In this document: piece after piece, positions 44,720 to 54,006 of the stretch | Layout: each line of letters starts with the position of its first letter | Position numbering within the stretch: position 1 is the stretch's first letter | Assembly: GCF_028288225.1 (NCBI RefSeq) | Contig: NZ_JAQBOC010000017.1 | Location: 186,001 to 250,000, forward strand | From: Mucilaginibacter sp. | GTDB taxonomy: Bacteria > Bacteroidota > Bacteroidia > Sphingobacteriales > Sphingobacteriaceae | Direction of reading: 5' to 3' | Length of the DNA stretch: 64,000 nt | Made by a program: the position numbers and the translations under genes | The notes under the pieces: model-generated | The model's input: the letters and a program-made list of their open reading frames with translations, nothing else | Database searches by the model: none | Told to the model about the DNA's origin: nothing

Positions 44720-46234
44720 TCATTCTTTACCGTACCACAAAATAATTGGTTTATTAACAGGATCACATATCTGGTACTCAAATGCCCCTATATCCGGAGC
44801 CTTGCCCGTAAATGGCAGGCCAACGTTTTTTCCGGCATCTATGCATGGGGAGGCTTTTTGCAGATGTAGATCATTAGCAGTTGTTAAAAGCGGGTTTGTT
44901 GAAATTGAGTGATTTGCTTTCCCTGTTTTAACCTGGTACTGAGCTAAGGTATTTAAAATATAGGATGTACGATCTGAATAAATATCGCTTATTCCATTAT
45001 TAAAAAAACAATTATAGTCATCTTCTGCAAGCACGCCAGTATCATCTGAACTAAAATTAACCATAGCATACCAGCCGGGGGTTTTCATATTACTAAAAAT
45101 ATTATTAACAAGCTTAATCATTGAAACCTCAGATACAGATGCATAATCCAGATCAAAAAAGCGGCTTTGAAAATCATATATGGAGTTATTAAAAACATTC
45201 ACCCCGCCGGCTTTATAGATACCGATTGCAACACTGGTGAAGTCTATGCCGCCCCCAATCATTACATTTCTGGCTAACGTGGAATTTAATATTGCGCCGA
45301 TCCCATTTGCCGCGCCATGATTATTTACGATTTCGCATTTTGCATAGTTTATAACGTAAATATAAGAATGGCCGCAATCATACATATAATTTCCTTGAAC
45401 AAGGCTGTCAAATGCGTTTTCCAGTTCTATCGCATCTGTTTTAATATTATAGATTTTGTTATTCAGAATAGTGTGCGAATAAACAACATAGTATGCACCA
45501 TCCAGATCAATTCCGCTTAGATTGCAGTCATGAATTGTATTATCCTGAAAAATACAATCATGGGTTTCAATCATTGTCCAAATTCCACGAAGTGTAAAAT
45601 TACTTATTATATTACCTGTATAGTTGTTGTGATGGCATTGAGAATGATGTTCCCATATGCCATTTCCGTTTCCATCATTAGTAGCTCCATCAAGGATGTT
45701 ATTGTTAAACGAATTAAAAGACCCTTGTACAGTAATTCCGCCATAGAAAATACAGTTTTCTATAGTGCAATTCGTAATCCCTATATCCGTGCTATTCCAG
45801 ATATTCCCTAATTGGGCTATGATGTTTTTAGTGCCCGATCTTTTGAAGGCTATGCCTTTTACAATGATATTTGTCTTAAAAACCGTTAAAATATTCAAAG
45901 CCAAATTTGTACCGCCATCAATTACCGGTAAATCCCCGGTTCCGTAGTTGCTAAAAATTAAACCATCGCAAATAGGCACAAGCGTGCTTGAAGTCCATAT
46001 ATCACCTTTCTTAAACAAAATAAAATCACCTGATTTAAGACCCGATAACGACTCAAATTTAGCTATCGTTTTCCATGGAGTTGATGGATTCTGAGCTTGA
46101 ACAAAACTCCTGTTATCATCACCCGAACTTGATGAAAAATAATAGGTTGCCGCAAAAGCACTTTGAACAGAACACGAAATAATAAGTATAAAAATTATTT
46201 TCTTAATTGAGAATTTACTCAAAGTGAACTGCAT
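44720..46234 (-). CDS. Right-handed parallel beta-helix protein, secreted
   Basis: The 504-residue protein has a signal peptide (KIIFILIISCSVQSAFAATY) and a pectate-lyase-like beta-helix with repeated N/D ladders (NCTIENCIFYGG, NNNILDGATNDGNGNG, IIETHDCIFQDNTIHDC, LNNKIYNIKTDAI). Such proteins bind or cleave polysaccharides. Inside an EPS cluster it could be a lyase, epimerase or trimming factor for the polymer. The C-terminus (CDPVNKPIILWYGKE) lacks a T9SS domain. No catalytic residues are assigned with confidence. Confidence 0.85.
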   Translation of the reverse strand: MQFTLSKFSIKKIIFILIISCSVQSAFAATYYFSSSSGDDNRSFVQAQNPSTPWKTIAKFESLSGLKSGDFILFKKGDIWTSSTLVPICDGLIFSNYGTGDLPVIDGGTNLALNILTVFKTNIIVKGIAFKRSGTKNIIAQLGNIWNSTDIGITNCTIENCIFYGGITVQGSFNSFNNNILDGATNDGNGNGIWEHHSQCHHNNYTGNIISNFTLRGIWTMIETHDCIFQDNTIHDCNLSGIDLDGAYYVVYSHTILNNKIYNIKTDAIELENAFDSLVQGNYMYDCGHSYIYVINYAKCEIVNNHGAANGIGAILNSTLARNVMIGGGIDFTSVAIGIYKAGGVNVFNNSIYDFQSRFFDLDYASVSEVSMIKLVNNIFSNMKTPGWYAMVNFSSDDTGVLAEDDYNCFFNNGISDIYSDRTSYILNTLAQYQVKTGKANHSISTNPLLTTANDLHLQKASPCIDAGKNVGLPFTGKAPDIGAFEYQICDPVNKPIILWYGKE

Positions 46235-46395
46235 TTTGCTTATATTTTATAAAATTCTATTATTTCTTTTAACGAAGTCAGGAGTGTTATAGTTACATAA
46301 TCTATAAATGTACGGGATAGGTGTTGTATATAAGAATTTACACAAAAAACTATTGATGCCTCCTGGAGAGCTATCTGCAACAAAAAACTTTAAAC

Positions 46396-47481
46396 TCATT
46401 TGGTGACTAACCGTTCATAGATTTCATTTAGATCACTTGTATATTTATTGATGGATACGTTTGCGTTAATATAGTTGAAAGCATTTTGAGCAATGATTTC
46501 AGTGTCAATTTTCCGCAGGATTATATCTTCTATTTTTGATGCTAATTCTTCAGGATCATTTTTCTTTATAACAATTCCATTCTGATTGTTTTTTACAACA
46601 GATATGATTGAAGCATCATCTGTTACAATTACTGTGTTTACTGATGCCATTGCTTCAAGTATGGAAATAGGCATCCCTTCCGAATGTACGGAAGGAAGTA
46701 AAAACACATCCGAATTATAAAGTGCTTCCCATTTTTCAAGGCCGGATATTACCCCGTGATAGGCGAAATTTAAACCCTGGTAACCAGATAAATCATTTAG
46801 CAACTTATCAAGGTCAGGGCCGGTTCCATAGATATCAAATTGAAACTGATCAAAATATTTTTGCAAATATTTAAAAGCGTCGCTTATTACGAATATCCCT
46901 TTACTGGTATTGATACGACCCAAAAATATCAATTTTAATATCCCTTCTCTTCTTACATCCTTTAATTCTAAGCCTGGATTTATGTTAATCGCATTGGGCA
47001 ATACCTGGAAATCCAAATTGCCATACCGCCTGGTAAGCTCTTGCTTTTCAAACTCGCTTAAAACAATAATTTTATCTGAATTGTTAAATAAATAGGCAAG
47101 GCAATACCTAACCAACTTATCCTTTGATTCATTCATTAGAAAATACCCGCCATGAACGTGAAATACCACTTTTTTCCGGAACACCTTTTTTAAAATCAAA
47201 TGGATCAGGAAATCCCTTAGTATAGATTTTCTTTCAAGACCTATATTTAAATGAACAATTTGAAACCGCTTAAAAAAAGGATAGGTAAATGCTTTAGCAT
47301 AGCTATAAAGCAATTTAAAAAACCATTTGATATTTTTTTTTTCGTTGTCCTTTGACCCAAGTTTTAAATGGATAAACCGGGTCTTATTTGAGTTAATAAT
47401 GTCAGCAACAAGGCTGGATATACCACTAACATTATCTTTGGCATATAAACTAGGACTGGATATCAAAACTTTAGGTTTCAT
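46396..47481 (-). CDS. Glycosyltransferase, GT4 family
   Basis: The 361-residue GT-B protein starts KVLISSPSLYAKDNVSGISS and has the C-terminal donor-binding block with LKLIFLGRINTSKGIFVISD, ALYNSDVFLLPSVHSEGMPI and ILEAMASVNTVIVTDDASI (E-x7-E type). It transfers a sugar onto the growing lipid-linked repeat unit on the inner side of the membrane. Donor and linkage cannot be read from sequence. Confidence 0.92.
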   Translation of the reverse strand: MKPKVLISSPSLYAKDNVSGISSLVADIINSNKTRFIHLKLGSKDNEKKNIKWFFKLLYSYAKAFTYPFFKRFQIVHLNIGLERKSILRDFLIHLILKKVFRKKVVFHVHGGYFLMNESKDKLVRYCLAYLFNNSDKIIVLSEFEKQELTRRYGNLDFQVLPNAININPGLELKDVRREGILKLIFLGRINTSKGIFVISDAFKYLQKYFDQFQFDIYGTGPDLDKLLNDLSGYQGLNFAYHGVISGLEKWEALYNSDVFLLPSVHSEGMPISILEAMASVNTVIVTDDASIISVVKNNQNGIVIKKNDPEELASKIEDIILRKIDTEIIAQNAFNYINANVSINKYTSDLNEIYERLVTK

Positions 47482-47522
47482 ATTATTTTCTTAAATACAC
47501 TGCTGCCAACATCTTACCCCTG

Positions 47523-48110
47523 TTAGGTTGTTGGAGACGCCGCCATCTTGACTTGATTTGTTCCAGGTATAGTTTTATTGATTATCCTGGCCGGGTTGCC
47601 TACTGCAATACAATTATCAGGAATACTTTTGACTACAACAGCCCCCGCCCCGATCCGTACATGATTACCTATAGTAATAGCACCTATTATAATAACATTA
47701 CACCCAATTTCGACATGATTACCAATTACAGGTGATTTACTTATGCTGCCATCTTCAAAAACTTTATTCCCTATTGTTGTACATTGTCTTAGAACACAGT
47801 TTTCACCAATTACTACCTGGTTATTAAGTACAGTTGCCTGGCCATGGTACAAAATAAAATTCTTCCCGATACGAGTATTCCATGGAATTTCCATACTAAA
47901 AAACCATTCCACTAAAATTTTATAAAATACGAGATAAATAAAACCCAGGTAATAATAAATCTTACGGGTACAACAAAAATTGGCTATTCTGAAAAGCAAC
48001 AGTACTAGCCTTCCTTTTATATTACCTTTATTGGCGCGCCAATCTTGAAAAACAAAATTAAAAAACCATTTATAGTTAGATTTATGATTGTTGTTTAAGG
48101 TGTTTTTCAT
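47523..48110 (-). CDS. Left-handed beta-helix acyltransferase (serine acetyltransferase type)
   Basis: The 195-residue protein ends with hexapeptide repeats (IGKNFILYHGQATVLNNQVV, IGENCVLRQCTTIGN, IGNHVEIGCNVIIIGAITIG) and AGAVVVKSIPDNCIAVGNP, the CysE/Maa-type coenzyme-A acyltransferase fold. The N-terminal helix region is short. It likely O-acetylates a sugar of the repeat unit. It starts 7 bases after the stop of the upstream GT2 gene. Confidence 0.88.
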   Translation of the reverse strand: MKNTLNNNHKSNYKWFFNFVFQDWRANKGNIKGRLVLLLFRIANFCCTRKIYYYLGFIYLVFYKILVEWFFSMEIPWNTRIGKNFILYHGQATVLNNQVVIGENCVLRQCTTIGNKVFEDGSISKSPVIGNHVEIGCNVIIIGAITIGNHVRIGAGAVVVKSIPDNCIAVGNPARIINKTIPGTNQVKMAASPTT

Positions 48111-48117
48111 AAAACAT

Positions 48118-49101
48118 TTAGGTTCTTTTAACGGCTTCAGATTTTGTTATTGTACAATATAAATACATAAGCTTTGCATAAAAAAGAGGCGATAATGAAA
48201 ATAATTTGAAGGCATATTTATGTTTTTTTTTCACTAATTCCGAATTGTTTATAAAGTACTTATATCTAAGCAGCGTATCAACTACCCTGGTATATTGGCT
48301 CGGGTAACTATTTTTTCCCGCAAGAAGAAGCAAATTAAGTAAGGAAATATTTGCCATTACATCAAACGATTTGGCCTCTGCAATAGAATTGGTATCTTTT
48401 TTTGAAACCAAGTCAACCATTTTACCCGAAACATCTATAATTTCCATGTATTTAGGATTGAATTTGCTCATACTTGCAGAGTCGGCCCTAACAAGGTAAT
48501 TATATTTTGCCAGGTTCAGAAGTACAGTTTTATTGGCTCCTAAAAACGCCTTACAGGTATAAAGAATATCTTCATTGATATATCCCTCGAATTTAATTTG
48601 CCGGGCGAGTTCTGCTTTATATAATTTATTATTGGCACTTCTTTCAAGATCACCTTTTAAACAGGCTGATAAGGCTTCACTATGATTAAATTCTATAGGA
48701 ATTGAACTTTCGGCAGGACAACTAATCTTATAATCGAAGATTACCTTCATCCGGCAGGCACAAATATCTGCGTCAAATTTTTGGGCATTCTCTATAAGAA
48801 GCTCGTACATATCAGGTTCTATGGTATCATCCGCATCTATAAATCCTATATATTGTCCGGACGCACTTTGTAAACCAGTGTTTCTTGCAGCAGATACGCC
48901 TGCATTTTCCTGTTCAATTAAAATTACCCGGTGATCAATGGCAGCGTAGTAATTACACCGCAAACTACTTCCATCAGTAGAGCCATCATTCACCAGGATA
49001 AGCTCAAAGTCTCTAAAGGTTTGTAACAGAATTGATTCTATACAGCCATCAAGGTAGTTTACTTTATTATATACAGGTACTATGATCGAAAGAAATGCCA
49101 T
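48118..49101 (-). CDS. Glycosyltransferase, GT2 family
   Basis: The 327-residue GT-A protein opens FLSIIVPVYNKVNYLDGCIE, has the nucleotide-sugar motifs ILVNDGSTDGSS and FIDADDTIEPDMYELL (DxD) and a lengthy C-terminal helical part. It should add a sugar in inverting mode to the repeat unit. It starts 8 bases after the end of the flippase gene, in the same operon. Confidence 0.92.
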   Translation of the reverse strand: MAFLSIIVPVYNKVNYLDGCIESILLQTFRDFELILVNDGSTDGSSLRCNYYAAIDHRVILIEQENAGVSAARNTGLQSASGQYIGFIDADDTIEPDMYELLIENAQKFDADICACRMKVIFDYKISCPAESSIPIEFNHSEALSACLKGDLERSANNKLYKAELARQIKFEGYINEDILYTCKAFLGANKTVLLNLAKYNYLVRADSASMSKFNPKYMEIIDVSGKMVDLVSKKDTNSIAEAKSFDVMANISLLNLLLLAGKNSYPSQYTRVVDTLLRYKYFINNSELVKKKHKYAFKLFSLSPLFYAKLMYLYCTITKSEAVKRT

Positions 49102-49109
49102 TTAATATC

Positions 49110-50582
49110 TTATATAAGTGAGGTTTTGGGACTGTCAGGTAACGGTTGGCTATCTTTTTGATACCGGATAAAGCCAGTGATTAAAACAATAGCTGTAATG
49201 CTGAAAAATATAGAAAAAACGACATGCGAATTATACCTGCCTGCAACGAACACATAACCTGAAATGATAATTAACAGAAAAATATAATAGCCGAGACAGC
49301 TTTTAAAATTTGTTACTCCTTTTTTAATAAGAAATAAATTTTGGCAAATGTGAAAAATCAAAAAGGAGATAAAGACTGAATAGTTAATAACGGAAAGGGT
49401 TCTAAAATACAATAAACCTATAAAACATCCTCCAACATTAAGCAGCAAGCTTAAAAGATTCAGCCACATGTCTACTTTTTCAAATTTAATTGCTACAATA
49501 AGATTGGCCTGCAATAATACGGTTGGAAATATAAGCATTGTTAAAAACATCTGTTTTAAGCCGATTATTGCACCATTATATTGTTTGCCGAATGCAAAAG
49601 GGAGAATTACATCGGCAAAAGAATAGACGAAGGTGTAAGATAGCATGGCGAAACAAGTATAAATTATCAATATATTTTGATAGAGTTTTTTTTGTGCTTC
49701 TACATTTCCAGAATTATAATATTTGACAAACTGTGAGTAAATTGTGGCGGAAATTATTACAGGTAATATCATAAAAATGGAAAATATCCTGAATGAAATT
49801 TCATAGTTGGCAACATCCTGCAACGTTAACATTTTAGAGATAATTATATTAGCAATGCGCCAGTAAATAATTGATACACTGCCTATCACAACAAATTGCC
49901 AGTTTAACAAAATCTGTTTTTTTAAATCATCCCACACCACTTTCGACTGCCACACAATTTTTAAACCCATATTATTAGATGAGCCCACTTTTATAAATAA
50001 ATTAAGCGTCAAAAAGCGAAGAATTATTAAAAAAACAGATAATGTAAGAATCGAAAAAGGGTAAAGGAATAATAAGCACCCAAGCAGGAGCCTTAAAAAC
50101 CCGTCAATAATTAATACTATAAAAGTCTTTTTTTGTTTAAACTCTGCTATGTTAAGGTTCTTAATTGCATAAATTACATTATCAAATATAATATTGGAGC
50201 CCAGAATTATGCTTAACCATCTGATTTGTCCATTTGGATAAAGTATAAAAGCGATCGCTATATTCAGAGCATAAAACAGGACGCCCAAACCCGTTTGAAT
50301 TTTTAAGAACTTACCAAAAAAATCAGCCTTATTTATTGCCTGGTCAAATTCACGTATAAACCATTGCCCCAGGCCCATGGAAGAGAATGCCACCATTATT
50401 TGATATATCGTAGAGGCAATTAAGAAATGAGCAAAATCAGCGCTAACGAATTTACGGGCCATGATAACAAAAAACAAACTGAGAAAAACTGTTTGCAAAA
50501 CATTCGCAATAACTCCCCACAAGCTATTTTTAACCAGGGATGACTTTAATGATTTGGGGAATTTGAAACTAATCCAATTCAT
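49110..50582 (-). CDS. wzx: Polysaccharide flippase (Wzx/MATE-like)
   Basis: The 490-residue protein is almost all membrane, with about 12-14 helices. Its first block (KNSLWGVIANVLQTVFLSLF, VIMARKFVSADFAHFLIAST) fits the PST/Wzx flippase family. It should move the undecaprenyl-linked repeat unit across the inner membrane. Its start codon lies inside the last codons of the polymerase gene (14-base overlap), so the two are translationally coupled. Confidence 0.88.
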   Translation of the reverse strand: MNWISFKFPKSLKSSLVKNSLWGVIANVLQTVFLSLFFVIMARKFVSADFAHFLIASTIYQIMVAFSSMGLGQWFIREFDQAINKADFFGKFLKIQTGLGVLFYALNIAIAFILYPNGQIRWLSIILGSNIIFDNVIYAIKNLNIAEFKQKKTFIVLIIDGFLRLLLGCLLFLYPFSILTLSVFLIILRFLTLNLFIKVGSSNNMGLKIVWQSKVVWDDLKKQILLNWQFVVIGSVSIIYWRIANIIISKMLTLQDVANYEISFRIFSIFMILPVIISATIYSQFVKYYNSGNVEAQKKLYQNILIIYTCFAMLSYTFVYSFADVILPFAFGKQYNGAIIGLKQMFLTMLIFPTVLLQANLIVAIKFEKVDMWLNLLSLLLNVGGCFIGLLYFRTLSVINYSVFISFLIFHICQNLFLIKKGVTNFKSCLGYYIFLLIIISGYVFVAGRYNSHVVFSIFFSITAIVLITGFIRYQKDSQPLPDSPKTSLI

Positions 50583-51888
50583 AAGTATACGTTTTGAAAG
50601 GATAGGTAATAATTAAAACGGTCATACTTGCAACCATAATTAAAATTCTGTTATCATATATGGAGTATACAGTGTTAAATGCGACTAACCAACAGATCAA
50701 TGCGGCGATCAAAAAAATTACTCTTTTATCAATGAAGCCTTTTAAATAATATAACAATCCTTTGAACAAAGGGACGAGTATAAATAATACAAAAATTCCA
50801 AATCCGATAAATCCTAATTCTACTATAATTTTCAAATATCCATTTTCCGGCTGATCGAAATATAACAATACACCGGGTTCAATTTCCAGGTATTGATCCT
50901 GATCATGCCTCATTACGTAGTTTTTATAATTTCCTGATCCAATTCCCAGGTAGGGATGCTTCTCGGCAATTGTCAATGCTTTATTCCAGAGAGATTGGCG
51001 GAATAAATAATCTTCAGATAAATTTTGAGCTCTATTAAATATAGTAATGTTGGGTGAAAAAATTGAGTAACCAACAGCCAGTATGAGTAATATTGCTATC
51101 CCATAAATACGGATTTTTTTTCCGACCATAAAAAACACGAAAAACATTCCAACAGCAAAACCACCTATTGCTGACCTGCTTCCAGCATAAGCAATACCTA
51201 CCAAAGCAAATACATAGATCAGGAAGTTTATGGTCCTGCCCTTTTTTGATATTCCTTCTTCAACAAATAAAAACAAAAAGCTGCCCATTGCCATGTACTG
51301 TCCGCTGGCCTGTGAATCATAAAATATTCCGGGATACCTGATTAAATTATAATTAGAGTCAACCGTATTATTGTTAAGATCCTGGTAGATTGTAAACTTT
51401 AATCCAACAATTATCTGTATTAAAAGAAAACTTAAGGCAATCACATAGCTTATTTTTAATGCATTGATGGCCCTGATATAAAAATTCGAATCTTTGATGC
51501 ACTCTAAAATAAAGAAACGGCTAAAAATAAAAACCGGGATTATCTTTAAAACGTTCAGATAAGTGGTATCAGGAAACTCCGAAATGAGTCCGCTAAGTAT
51601 AGTAACGATACATAGCAGGATAAATAAAAAGAAATAAAGCCTGTATTTGCTTTTAAAGTCAATATTTATAAAATCCTTAAAAAGAAAAAAAAAGCAGTAA
51701 ATACAAATAAAATCAAATGTTCTGAACCCTCCCCAGACCTCTTTTACGATCTTCAAATTCATCAGAGGCAGAAAATAGAGAATAAAAATAAGGCATGACT
51801 GAACATTATTTCCTTTATAAAATATAACCCTGATGAAAAATATCAATAACGTTATAATCGGCAGGATGAAAATTAAATTAGCAAACAT
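50569..51888 (-). CDS. wzy: O-antigen ligase/polymerase-like protein (Wzy)
   Basis: The 439-residue protein has about 11-12 membrane helices and a large periplasmic loop between helices near residues 285-350 that includes RAQNLSEDYLFRQSLWNKAL and GIGSGNYKNYVMRHDQDQYL, as in the O-antigen ligase domain (Wzy_C). It should polymerise repeat units in the periplasm. It lies between Wza and Wzx. Assignment as polymerase rather than ligase is by neighbourhood. Confidence 0.85.
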   Translation of the reverse strand: MFANLIFILPIITLLIFFIRVIFYKGNNVQSCLIFILYFLPLMNLKIVKEVWGGFRTFDFICIYCFFFLFKDFINIDFKSKYRLYFFLFILLCIVTILSGLISEFPDTTYLNVLKIIPVFIFSRFFILECIKDSNFYIRAINALKISYVIALSFLLIQIIVGLKFTIYQDLNNNTVDSNYNLIRYPGIFYDSQASGQYMAMGSFLFLFVEEGISKKGRTINFLIYVFALVGIAYAGSRSAIGGFAVGMFFVFFMVGKKIRIYGIAILLILAVGYSIFSPNITIFNRAQNLSEDYLFRQSLWNKALTIAEKHPYLGIGSGNYKNYVMRHDQDQYLEIEPGVLLYFDQPENGYLKIIVELGFIGFGIFVLFILVPLFKGLLYYLKGFIDKRVIFLIAALICWLVAFNTVYSIYDNRILIMVASMTVLIITYPFKTYTYELD

Positions 51889-52009
51889 ATTCGTTTAATC
51901 CTTTTAGGGGCAGTATAATTTGATGCGGCTGAGTTTAAAACTTCCCTGAAAAATATCCTTCAGGGAAATTTTATTTAAGGCAGGTGGTGTCTAATTATAT
52001 ATTATCAGA

Positions 52010-52789
52010 TTACCTGTATAAATTAGACAGAACAATAGCAATAATGGAAAGTCCCGACAGAACTAAGGTCGCTGTACGGTAACCACGATCCACCTGGGCA
52101 AATTTGGTACGGTCGGCCTGTACATAAATTTCATCGTTGTTTCTCAGGTAGTAATAAGGAGAGTCAAATAGTTTTTTTGATGTTAAGTCTACCGGAATAT
52201 AATTTCTTTTTCCGTCCACCTCTCTGATAAGAATGATGTTGTTCCGGAGCGCCGTGATATTTAAGTCTCCTGCTAAACTTAAAGCCTGGGTTATTGTAGT
52301 TCTTTCATTCTGCAGCGTATAAACATTCGGCCGTTGCACATCACCAAAAATTGAAACTTTGAAATTGATAAGCCTAACGTTTACAACAGGATCTTTATAA
52401 AAGCTAAGAAGCAATTGATCCATCTTTGTACTTAGTTGTGATGTCGTCAGGCCCGCAGCCTTTAAATTCCCGATTAAAGGTAAGTGAATATCGCCTTTGT
52501 CATCAACAAGATAACCTGTAATTGGATTTTCAGGGGAGTTGTCAAAAGGGCTGCCATTTACACGGTTTAAGTTATAATTAAATATCGCGGATGATTCCGG
52601 ATTTCTGCTATTTACATTTATACCTAAAATATCTGCAGGTTGTATAATTAAAGGGGAATAGTTATTTACCTGTTCTTGAGTAATCGTATTGTGGTTTAGG
52701 TCCTGAAAGTAAGGTATGTTTTTATAAGAGCTGCAGGAGCAAAATAAAATCAATAAAAATGCGACATAAAAAGAGGTTTTTTTATTCAT
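52010..52789 (-). CDS. wza: Outer-membrane polysaccharide export lipoprotein (Wza-like)
   Basis: The ATG at 52789 (MNKKTSFYVAFLLILFCSCS) is preferred to an upstream TTG. A lipobox CSC is followed by a polysaccharide-export (PES) domain (YSPLIIQPADILGINVNSRN), SLBB-type segments and a C-terminal TM helix (TATLVLSGLSIIAIVLSNLY). 259 residues. It forms the outer-membrane channel for the polymer, with Wzc as partner. It is the first gene of the long minus-strand cluster, so its upstream region 52790-53293 probably contains the main EPS promoter. Confidence 0.9.
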   Translation of the reverse strand: MNKKTSFYVAFLLILFCSCSSYKNIPYFQDLNHNTITQEQVNNYSPLIIQPADILGINVNSRNPESSAIFNYNLNRVNGSPFDNSPENPITGYLVDDKGDIHLPLIGNLKAAGLTTSQLSTKMDQLLLSFYKDPVVNVRLINFKVSIFGDVQRPNVYTLQNERTTITQALSLAGDLNITALRNNIILIREVDGKRNYIPVDLTSKKLFDSPYYYLRNNDEIYVQADRTKFAQVDRGYRTATLVLSGLSIIAIVLSNLYR

Positions 52790-53293
52790 AAGGGATGGGA
52801 TTATCAATAGTTTATTAAAAGTAAAATTAAAAAAATATCTGATTAATTAATTTATATACCACTAAGCAACCTGTTAAGCCAATATAGTGCCATTATGTTA
52901 AAATCCAGGACTAGCTTCCTGTTGCACCTATTTATAAAAATATTTCCTGGCGATATCTGCCTGCTCATGCTTAAAAATCGGCTTTTTGAGGAATTAACGG
53001 CTTGATTAATTTTTCAATTCTTAATAATACTTTTTTAGCCCTCCTTCAAATCATATCAATTTCAGCAAGAAGACGGGGATTTAATTCCACATAATTAAAA
53101 AAACAAGTGTAAATCTTGGGTAAAACAGAGGAATTACTGTCCCCAAGACAGATTGTCTTATTTGTAAATATCATTCCCTTTAATTCTCCTTAATGCAACA
53201 TTACGTGAATAGCTTCCCTTTGCATTCAGGTTAGCAACTTTAATTTGAGCACTTCGTATAACGTGACATAATCTTACTTATATACTTAGCAAT
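52790..53293. other. Divergent promoter region between EPS and surface-protein genes
   Basis: About 500 bp between the minus-strand wza and the plus-strand Ig-like gene. On the plus side TTTG (53244-53247) with TAATCTTA (53269-53276) lies 17 bases before the next start and is a tolerable promoter. On the minus side no fit is convincing. No gene is present. Confidence 0.45.
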
Positions 53294-53977
53294 ATGGCAC
53301 CTAAAAACACAATTTTAAAATCGGGATTTATTTTATTATTTCTATTTTCTTTTTCTGCAGGTTTCGCCCAAAAAACGCTGACCGGCCCGAGCGACGCAAC
53401 TACACCCCCTCCTGCCCTCGCATCATCCGTTCAAAAAATCATTAACAACAACGGGACAATTAGTTTAAGTACCGCCACTGTTGCTGGCAATACATACCAA
53501 TGGTTCAAGAAAGATCAATCCGGAACCATGCAGCTCGTACAGCAAGGCCCCGGAAGTACATTTACTGAAAATGCGTCAGGAAAAGGGTATTATACATATG
53601 AATTAGTGGAAAGCAACAGTAACGGTTGTACATCTGTCGCTTCAGAGCCTTTCACTATTTATGTACTGCCGCAATGGACTGCCGCGATAACTCCAAGTAC
53701 CACTACGGTCTGCGAGCAGGGGCATTCAACTTCCATCCTTACCGCATTACCTGCAAGTGATGACAGCTTCTCCTACTCTTATCAATGGACAAGAAACGGA
53801 TCAGCCATAACCGGAGCAAATAGCAGTACCTACACTGTAAGTGAAACTACTGCCGGCAATGTAAATTATGGGGTAACAATTACCTCAAAATTAAGCACCT
53901 CAAGCAGTTCTGCAGCTTCACAATCCATAACTGTTATTCCGGTGCCAACCAAGCCAACAGTGGTCGCCGGTTTGTAA
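53294..53977 (+). CDS. Secreted Ig-like repeat protein
   Basis: The 227-residue protein has a signal peptide (KSGFILLFLFSFSAGFAQ) and two Ig-like/PKD-type domains, the second with YSYQWTRNGSAITGANSSTY. The first resembles the same motif (YQWFKKDQSGTMQLV). The end PVPTKPTVVAGL shows no T9SS sorting domain, so it is either soluble or has lost its C-terminus. It leads a three-gene group with the CHU_C protein and PorP/SprF. Confidence 0.75.
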   Translation: MAPKNTILKSGFILLFLFSFSAGFAQKTLTGPSDATTPPPALASSVQKIINNNGTISLSTATVAGNTYQWFKKDQSGTMQLVQQGPGSTFTENASGKGYYTYELVESNSNGCTSVASEPFTIYVLPQWTAAITPSTTTVCEQGHSTSILTALPASDDSFSYSYQWTRNGSAITGANSSTYTVSETTAGNVNYGVTITSKLSTSSSSAASQSITVIPVPTKPTVVAGL

Positions 53978-54006
53978 AATGCCGATTAAATTAAACAATC
54001 CACTTG

